From Craspedostauros australis (Eukaryota > Bacillariophyta > Bacillariophyceae > Mastogloiales > Achnanthaceae), in assembly GCA_026770025.1 (NCBI GenBank), contig JAMXDE010000034.1, positions 496,001-560,000 on the forward strand: a stretch of DNA of 64,000 nt. The letters run 5' to 3'. Below the pieces are notes generated by a model that saw nothing but the letters and a program-made list of their open reading frames with translations, was not told the origin of the DNA and made no database searches. This document shows, in pieces, positions 57,501-64,000 of this stretch (its first letter is position 1; each line of letters opens with the position of its first letter). Position numbers and translations under genes: made by a program.

Positions 57501-57651
57501 ACTCTATCCATCCCACCTTACTATACTCCACCCACCTCCACTCCACTCGCACATACTCGACAGGTACCCACAACGCATTCCACACGACAGGCAACCGACG
57601 TACTCTACAATACCACTCTACTAGAATACAATCCAAACGACATCGCCCAAC
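54569..57651. other. Gene-poor region, 3.1 kb
   Basis: Divergent upstream regions of the plastid TPR gene and the bZIP gene. Contains TACTCGTA at 54862; a pyrimidine run and purine run facing each other at 55728-55763 (potential hairpin); and the CATCGCATCACAG-type repeats before the bZIP gene. No recognised gene. Confidence 0.45.
57002..57461. repeat. Short-period repeats upstream of the bZIP gene
   Basis: Three groups: CACAGTCGCAT / GCATTGCATCGTAT-type units at about 57002-57061 and 57090-57132; CATAGC three and a half times at 57402-57423; and GGCGCAATCACA repeated at about 57430-57461. They lie 190-650 bases before the bZIP ATG, in the probable promoter or leader. Confidence 0.75.
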
Positions 57652-59100
57652 ATGAGCTACGACGACAGCGATCCGACGACCACTCTCGCACCATCAATCC
57701 CGACGTCGGGGATAGAAACGACGGCGGCTGATGAGGAGGACCTCGCAAGACGGCGAGATAAGAACCGCCTCAATGCACGCAGAAGCCGGGAACGGAAACG
57801 ATTAGTGATGGAGACGCTCCAGCAGGAGCACTGGAAGCTGAGCCAGGACAACCAGCGCATGAAGGAGGAGAATGCAAAGCTCAAGGCTGCCATCGCTGCC
57901 ATCAAGCGCTTCAAGGTTGCGCAGTCGCAGCACACGAGCCCGACATCCGGTGGCGCAGGCATGTCGCCTGGAGATGCAAGCGCGTACGCCGCGGCTGCTG
58001 CAGCTGCTGCGATTCCTCGCCATCACCAACAGCTACCAGCGTCCATGCTGCTGGGCAACAACCCTCTGACACCAGGAGCGCAGCCTGCGTCGGATGCCGC
58101 CTTGGTCGCCGCACCGACGGGACATCCCGGATCCTCAAGCACTGCTGGCTCTGCCCAGCAACCATCACAAAGCGGAACCAGCGACACGGCCAGTGCTGCT
58201 GCTGCGTCCGCCAACAACACGTCTGTGCCATCTGTGCAAGACCTATCGCGAGCGGCCTCGCTGCTCCAGACCCAGCATGCCATGGCAGGGACCATCCCGC
58301 TGACGGCAGGCAATCTAGCATCTGCTATGAGTGCGAACCAAGTCCCGCCAGGATCCGCAGCGGCCGGGGCGAGCGCTGTCACAACCCCCCTCGCCACATT
58401 GCTCGCATTGCAGGCGCTGCAGCAAGGAGGGCTGGCTTCGCCAAGCCCAGGAGCCGTCCTCCCGGGCCTTCAGCTTCCTGGATCGAACCCCGCAGGCGCC
58501 AACGCCGTTGTGGATCAGCTGAAGCGATCCAACCCCGCGCTAGCTGCGCAACTCGCAACGCTAGGGTTGCAGAACGGTCCCGCAGCGACGTTGCAACAGC
58601 AGATGGCGTTGCTCGCCCAGGCCAGCGCAGCAACGCCTCAAACCACAGCCGCGCTAGCGCCGACGCTGTCCGCCATGGTCGCGGCGTCCGCTGCGCTGCT
58701 CGGGAATGGTGGCCAGCCCGTGGTGCAGCCAGCCGTGGATCCGACGGCCATGATCGCCATCAGCTCCTTATCGGCTCTCCTCCAAGCCCAGTACTCCAAC
58801 TCGCTCCCATCCCTGCTCAATGCTTCGCCCGAGCTGGCGTTGCTTTCGCAGAGTCTGGCGCAGGCGAATGCCCCGGGCGGAGTGCTGCCAACACACCAGT
58901 CGCAGCAGCAGCAGCAACAACAACAGGCGCATCTCCTCCACGCCGCACAAGGGCTGTCCGCGCAACATCTGCTGCAGCAGACCATGTCCGCGAACGACTC
59001 CATCCCAAGTCGCGTCAGCTCGGACGCCGATCACGACGACGCAAGTCCCAGCCGTTCGTTCGCTGCTGATATGGAAGGCGGCGCTTCTTTGTCAGGATGA
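57652..59100 (+). CDS. bZIP transcription factor
   Basis: 482 residues, single exon, ATG start. The basic region lies at about 33-50 (RRRDKNRLNARRSRERKR) with the diagnostic N-x7-R spacing (Asn38, Arg46). The zipper follows in exact register, with Leu56, Leu63, Met70, Leu77 and Ile84 every seven residues and Asn67/Asn74 within it. It would therefore dimerise and bind DNA in the nucleus. From about 90 to the end it is Ala/Gln/Ser/Pro-rich low complexity, including a Gln run near 420, typical of transactivation regions. No PAS or other sensor domain is visible, unlike the aureochrome-type bZIPs of the same lineage. Targets unknown. An unusually repeat-rich leader precedes it. Confidence 0.9.
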   Translation: MSYDDSDPTTTLAPSIPTSGIETTAADEEDLARRRDKNRLNARRSRERKRLVMETLQQEHWKLSQDNQRMKEENAKLKAAIAAIKRFKVAQSQHTSPTSGGAGMSPGDASAYAAAAAAAAIPRHHQQLPASMLLGNNPLTPGAQPASDAALVAAPTGHPGSSSTAGSAQQPSQSGTSDTASAAAASANNTSVPSVQDLSRAASLLQTQHAMAGTIPLTAGNLASAMSANQVPPGSAAAGASAVTTPLATLLALQALQQGGLASPSPGAVLPGLQLPGSNPAGANAVVDQLKRSNPALAAQLATLGLQNGPAATLQQQMALLAQASAATPQTTAALAPTLSAMVAASAALLGNGGQPVVQPAVDPTAMIAISSLSALLQAQYSNSLPSLLNASPELALLSQSLAQANAPGGVLPTHQSQQQQQQQQAHLLHAAQGLSAQHLLQQTMSANDSIPSRVSSDADHDDASPSRSFAADMEGGASLSG

Positions 59101-60608
59101 GGGGAACAACATCAGCAAAGAAGCAAGCTGGGCGAAGCTATGGGGAGCCTGCCTGATCCGTCGATCGCCAGATCGATCATGTCTTCCATACCACACTCTG
59201 GAGAGCCATGCATCGCGCTGCTCGAAGCAAGCGTCGATGCCTCTTTCCCAATACTTTGCAGAGGTAGACTATGTGTCTCTCTGCAGAGAGAGGAAGCCCA
59301 GAGTGCTCGGGTCGTGTGCCGATTACTTGACGTGGCAACATCGCCAACTACAGGACTGATCGCAGGACAACCTCAACTACTCGTACTATTGCGGTGATAT
59401 CGGTAGTCCCAGCGGCCGTAGCGATGACAACGATGACAGGCGCAATGCCGTCCTCTTCCGGCGGATCGGGATGGGCACGTATTCCTGCTATACAATAGAA
59501 AACACGCAAGCAAGTGATGTGCTGTATGACATAATGATCAAATATTCCAATGCTTATACTACAATTCTCTATTGGTACAGAGAGAGACGGACAGAAAGCG
59601 TCTCAATACTCCTCACGATCCGAGGCTGACCAACAGCATCACACCTAATCACTCGCTCAAGAAAGGGCATTGAGAAGAGACCTCCAGTCCTCCGTTCGCA
59701 ATGCGAGCAGAGCCGAAGTGGAGATGGTGAGATCTCCGGTTGGGCCACACTCAAGGTTTCGCAAGCTATGAGTGCTTGTATGAATGAGCACCTGCAGGTG
59801 ACGGTGTGTACGAATGTGAAGAATGCGTCCTGTGCTCGCCTGTGTTCGTGGGCTGGATCTGGGCCGGGAACCGATAGTGGCGATGATAGCGATGGAACTG
59901 TGATAACAGTGCCATCATCGAACGCGGGACGTCCAACCCATCACCACATCAATGGTCACCGCGCCCTCTCTCGGGCAGCGCACGAAATAACTATCCTCTG
60001 GAACCCAGGGCCGCCTCGCCGCATCGGACATTTGTGAATTCCGCGAGAACCGATCAACTTCCGACATGACTGGGTGGCTCTGTTCGCGCATGAACCAGCC
60101 ACGCTTCGACTTTGTCCAAATGAGAGACAGCAGACATTTTCTCTAGCGCATGGCGGACCGGCTTGGGCGTTGACATAGTCACGAGTAAGCGTGAATAAAT
60201 GTGCAGGGAAACAGGTAAATGATATAAATACCATATTTCACGCGCCTCCTTTTCAACACGAATCAACGGCCACCAACGGCCTTTCTTCACTTTTTCATCG
60301 CCAACCACGAACCAAAGAACAACACCAAAGTCGAAGTCTGGTCGCGTTCGTACGCAACGGAGCCAAAAGAACATCACCAAACACCAACCCCCAACAGCGT
60401 TGTCATTGGCTGGTGTTGTCACCTCATTTCAATCGAGGTCACAGACGAAGATACTCTACAACATATTATGGACGCATAGTGTTGTTACGCACATTCGCAT
60501 AGGACGACCGAGAGCACTCCACACAATAACGACTCATCGTGCAACCAAACCAACCGCAACCATAGAAGCGATCGCAGCGACAGCGACTACAGCAGAAGCG
60601 GCAGAACG
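59101..60608. other. Intergenic region between bZIP and membrane-protein genes
   Basis: 3' flank of the bZIP gene and upstream region of the membrane-protein gene. Contains TACTCGTA at 59378 and a TATAAATA box at 60223. No gene recognised. Confidence 0.5.
60223..60230 (+). promoter_or_regulatory. TATA-like box
   Basis: TATAAATA in an AT-rich stretch 379 bases before the start of the membrane-protein gene. It could set its transcription start if the leader is about 350 bases. Sequence match only. Confidence 0.25.
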
Positions 60609-61835
60609 ATGAACTACTTTGATACCCTCAAGTTCGAGGGCGTCTTTGAACGTGTGGCCCACGTCTTTGGCAAGCGCGCGTTGGCGTTCATGGCCATCTC
60701 CGCGTTGGTGTACGTGTTGGGGTGGATCTTCACCGCCATCACCTCCATGATGCTGGGATATGGCGTCCGCGTGGGAGGGTTCAGCGTCAACCTCGGCGTC
60801 ATCCGCAGCCTGGATTCCCCGCACAAGGTCGTCATATACCTCCTGGAAGGTGTTGTCTACTACTGCTTCGTGTGCCTCGCGCACGGTGCGGCGGTGTGGC
60901 TCGTCATCCATCTGTACCTGCAGCAGCATCGCACCATACAGCATGCCTTCCAGAAAGGCTTCGAGAAGCTCGCCCATCTCATCACGGCGACGCTCATCGT
61001 GACGGTCAGCTTGCTTGCCATCCTGGTGCCTGCGTCCTATGTCATGGGCCGAACGAACGATGACGCTCTCATTACGGTTATTATGATGGTCCTCGTGATG
61101 ATCATGATCTTCGTGGCGATCGTCACCTTCCTCGTCTACGCCGTCATCATGACGGAAGACGTGGGTGCGGTGCGAGCCATCCGACGCTCCTTCGATCTCA
61201 GCTTCCCACGGTTTTGGTTCATGTTCTGCATCGCCCTCACGTGCTTCGTGATCAAGTTCATTATCGGCCTGCTCCTCATGAGCATGGCCTTCAGCGCGTA
61301 TCCATTCACAGAAAACAAGTTCCTGTACTACACCTGCATGAGTCTCGACACAGTGCTGGGGATTCTGTACGCCGCGCTCAGTCCAATGTAAGTGATGCAG
61401 CATTGGGATCGTTGCGAGGTTTGGTGATACTATTATTGCCGCTGATGTTGCGAATGAGAGAGCAGATGCAAGAACATGGTGCATGACGCTGCCTTTTCCC
61501 ATGTGAACTTGTCGTCCTCGTACACCTCGTCATCCATCGACACTCATGCATTGATCGCCTTGTCTTCTCTCTTTTGCTCTCTCCATAACAACACACCACA
61601 CAGCTTCCAAGGTGTCCTGTACATCACATTCCGCGTGGAAGCGGAAGAATTGAATTTTGAAAAGTTGGCAAGCGAGATCGGTATCGAAGGCGATGATTAC
61701 ATCACGATGAACAACATGGAGGATGGCGTCGGCAAACCGGCGACGACTGAAGCACCGACAGCAGCGGTCGTGGCGACCGAGGATGCCACAAAGGTGTCGC
61801 CCATGCTGGAGAAGCAGGATGGAGTTGTGGCGTAA
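60609..61835 (+). CDS. Multi-pass membrane protein (two exons)
   Basis: Predicted join 60609-61387 and 61604-61835, giving 336 residues. The intron (216 bases) starts GTAAGT, has a long pyrimidine tract and ends CACACAG; splicing yields ALSPIFQGVLYITFRVEAEE. About six transmembrane segments: 25-49, 74-104, 122-146, 153-181, 202-229 and 240-268. The phrase VGAVRAIRRSFDLSFPRFW before segment five, and the ending GVLYITFRVEAEELNFEKLA, resemble the DUF975/glycerophosphodiester-phosphodiesterase membrane-domain superfamily, where (V)LYxDLRVRxEGxD is a frequent end phrase. That assignment is from memory. The C-terminal tail of about 50 residues is hydrophilic and probably cytosolic. Function unknown; the family is often treated as membrane-embedded helper domains. 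Confidence 0.85.
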
Positions 61836-62128
61836 GGTGGTGCGACATAGCCGAGAGAGAACCGGATGTTATCTTTCTTTGAATCTACACGAATGGTAAC
61901 TGGCGGATGCATGGACGCAACCATGTTCGTGGGTATACATACTCGCAGGCAGATTGATTTTGACTGTATTTGTCGAGTAGCACAGGCAGTGCTGTGGGAG
62001 GAGCACACAGTATGCAACAGTATTGTCTTACTCTACTAGCACTTAGTTTGTCTCCTTGTTGCGTAACGCCGCATGGTTGCTTGTTCTGCACTGCTCTGCT
62101 CGAGAGGGTATATGGTACTCTCCCCTGC
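61836..62128. other. Spacer between convergent genes
   Basis: 3' flanks of the membrane-protein and thylakoid-protein genes. No feature recognised. Confidence 0.5.
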
Positions 62129-63679
62129 CTACTTCTTCAACTTCTCGAGAGCCTTTTGCTGTGCCTCGATGGCCTTGGCGGCTGCAGCGGCTTCCTTGGC
62201 AGATTCCGATTGCAGCTTGGCAGCCTTGTCCTGCTTGGCCTTGAGCTCCTGTTGTTGGAATCGATGATTTTGTTTTGGATTGTTTTGGTTGGGACATGAC
62301 ATAACATGACATGACATGCGAGTAGAGTAGAGCGAAGTGTTGAGAATGTGAGAACATGCACGCATCAATCCTCCAAAGAGTAGTGGCATCGACAAACGCA
62401 ACACGACATGGAGTAGCAGGCTCACCATCGCTCAGTCAGCACCCCACAATCAACAATGCCCAACAGGATACAGTTCAGTTCGGTTCAAGACAACACAATA
62501 CAATGATGACGCACCTTCAATTTCTGCTCCTCGGCCTTGAGCGTGGCCTTCTTCTTGGCATCCTCCTTCTTCTTGATCTCCGCCTGCTTCTTGTTGTATT
62601 TCTGCAGGTTCTTCTCCGCCTTCTTGAGCTTCTTCTCCAAGTTCTTCTCAGCCTTCTTGGATTCCTTGACGTTGGACTCGTTGGCCTTGACGTCGGAAGC
62701 GAATTTGGATGCCTGCTTGGCGTAGTCGGCGTTGACCTTTTCAGCCTCCTTCAATGCGTTCTTGGATTTGGCTGTGTGTATGGGTGTATGAGTGTGTCGT
62801 CGTCGTCATGTTTGGGAATGCGTTGCGGCAAATGAGAAATGGAAATGAAAGGACATGGTGAGTACGTGCGTGAAGCGCCGTTGGAGTACAGCTGGATGGA
62901 AAGACAACGGAGGGTCGATTGATATGGGATGCAGAACAGATCCTGCAACGTGCATTGTAGGGTAGAATGTCCCAAAAGCCTATCCTCCATGGTCGCACAA
63001 GCACGGTGCATGTAATAATGCAAATACAAAATGAGACACGACACAAACACTCACTGGCCTTGGCCGAAAGCTCCTGAATGGCGGACGATGGCATCTGCTG
63101 GTTCTTGGCCGTGTTGAGCTTCTCAAGGTCGGCGTTGGCGGCCTTCTGCGCATTTGCCAGAGTCTTCTCGGACGCCTTCAGGGCCTTGTCGGCCTTGGCG
63201 TATCCCGCGCTGGCTTCCTTGAGGTACTTCTCGTACTCCTTCGTGGTGCGCTGCGCCAGCTCGACGTTGCGCTTGGCACCAATCTGATCGCGCTGCGCCT
63301 GCGGCAGCTTCTTCTCGGCCTTGCGCGCCTCGTCGGCGGCCCTCTTGGCGGCGGCCTTTTGTTCGGCCGCGGTGAGGGGTGCGGCCTGTTCGACGGGCGG
63401 TTTGGTGGCGGCGTAGGCTGGTGGCAGGGCCGTGGTGGAAGCGGCGATGGCGAAGAGGCCGGCGGTGGCCAATGTCAATGCCTGTTGGCTGGCCTGTTGG
63501 ATGTGCTGCATCCAGTCGTTGTTGTTGTTGTTGTTGTTGTTGACGGCATTGAGGGATGTAATGGTGGACTGTGTCTGTGTCTGTTGCTGCAGGCGGAAGG
63601 CAGCGTGTGGTGGGACTGGGGCAACGAAGGCCATGGTGCCACCCACGGTGAAGATGAGATTAGCCAGAACGATCTTCAT
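62129..63679 (-). CDS. Predicted thylakoid-lumen coiled-coil protein (three exons)
   Basis: Predicted join on the minus strand of 63679-63055, 62771-62515 and 62248-62129, giving 333 residues. Introns: 283 bases (GTGAGT...CACACAG) and 266 bases (GTGCGT...CAACAG), with all frames matching. Targeting looks tripartite: a signal peptide 1-17 with cleavage before Phe18 in TMAFVAPVPP (a good ASAFAP-type motif); a transit-peptide-like region with an eight-Asn run near 47-54; then a hydrophobic segment about 68-88 ending PAYA|AT, a lumenal signal-peptidase site. The mature part (about 243 residues) is almost entirely Lys/Ala/Glu-rich helix (KKLKKAEKNLQKYNKKQAE), a long coiled coil ending in KALEKLKK. 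No enzyme domain is visible. A structural or assembly role in the lumen is an inference from location and shape. Confidence 0.85.
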
Positions 63680-64000
63680 GATTGCTTGCTGTGGTTGTTG
63701 TGGTTACTGTGGTTGAGTTGCGTGTGACGATTGTTGATGGGTGATTGTCAGAATGGTTGGAGCCGAGCGAGAGGAGGTGAGAGATCGTATGGCAATGGCA
63801 ATAGAAGTGTGTTGAGTATCAGTGCAGGATGACGTAGTGTGCAGTGTGCGATGTGTGGCACATACGTGGAAGCAAGGAAGGCCAGACGTGAGAAGCGAAG
63901 ATCAACAGCAGCGCATGATCCAAAAGGGCAAGATCGGTTGGGTCTGAATCTTCGGCCATGCGAGGCGATCATGCATGAACACACCGAAAGGCTCGCTTCG
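63680..64000. other. Right edge
   Basis: Upstream region of the thylakoid-protein gene, with TTGTTG/TGGTTG-rich sequence just before its ATG. No further gene seen. Confidence 0.5.

Overview
The window looks like nuclear DNA of a diatom or a close stramenopile relative. Two predicted proteins carry bipartite plastid presequences with a phenylalanine at the signal-peptide cleavage site (ASAFAP-like). A conserved C-terminal domain found in six genes matches what I remember as DUF6824, a domain typical of diatoms. Introns are few and short, with GT-AG ends. Lineage and family names come from recognition by eye; no search was run.

The main feature is six paralogous genes spread over about 50 kb. 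Each encodes a Sec14-like CRAL-TRIO lipid-binding fold followed by a C-terminal DUF6824-like domain (NDVLLGRG...PGN...GGRFLxR...AREKVAMGFRN). They lie at 1702-4650(+), 12016-14713(+), 25088-26746(-), 40348-42918(+), 47587-49302(+) and 49679-51178(-), and are called C1 to C6 here. N-termini are long and low in complexity in some copies and short in others. Four are intronless. C2 and C4 each have one long intron close to the same point of the fold.

Other genes, left to right: a 1617-residue AAA/STAND ATPase with TPR-like helices (5266-10119, -); a coiled-coil, low-complexity protein (15520-18525, -); a three-exon NUP93/NIC96 nucleoporin (27492-30303, -); a Ser/Lys-rich low-complexity protein (30658-33147, -); a plastid-type TPR-like protein (53579-54568, -); a bZIP transcription factor (57652-59100, +); a two-exon multi-pass membrane protein (60609-61835, +); and a three-exon predicted thylakoid-lumen coiled-coil protein (62129-63679, -).

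Between these lie long stretches with no convincing gene (18.5-25.1, 33.1-40.3, 42.9-47.6, 51.2-53.6 and 54.6-57.7 kb). They contain simple repeats, a recurring TACTCGTA octamer and a few short frames with signal-peptide-like starts, listed at low confidence. I see no tRNA, rRNA, CRISPR array or recognisable transposon.

How the genes work together is unknown. The dispersed CRAL-TRIO/DUF6824 family is the most distinctive content. It joins a lipid-sensing fold to a lineage-restricted domain of unknown function with a strongly basic C-terminal end, so a lipid-responsive regulatory role can be proposed but is not shown by the sequence.
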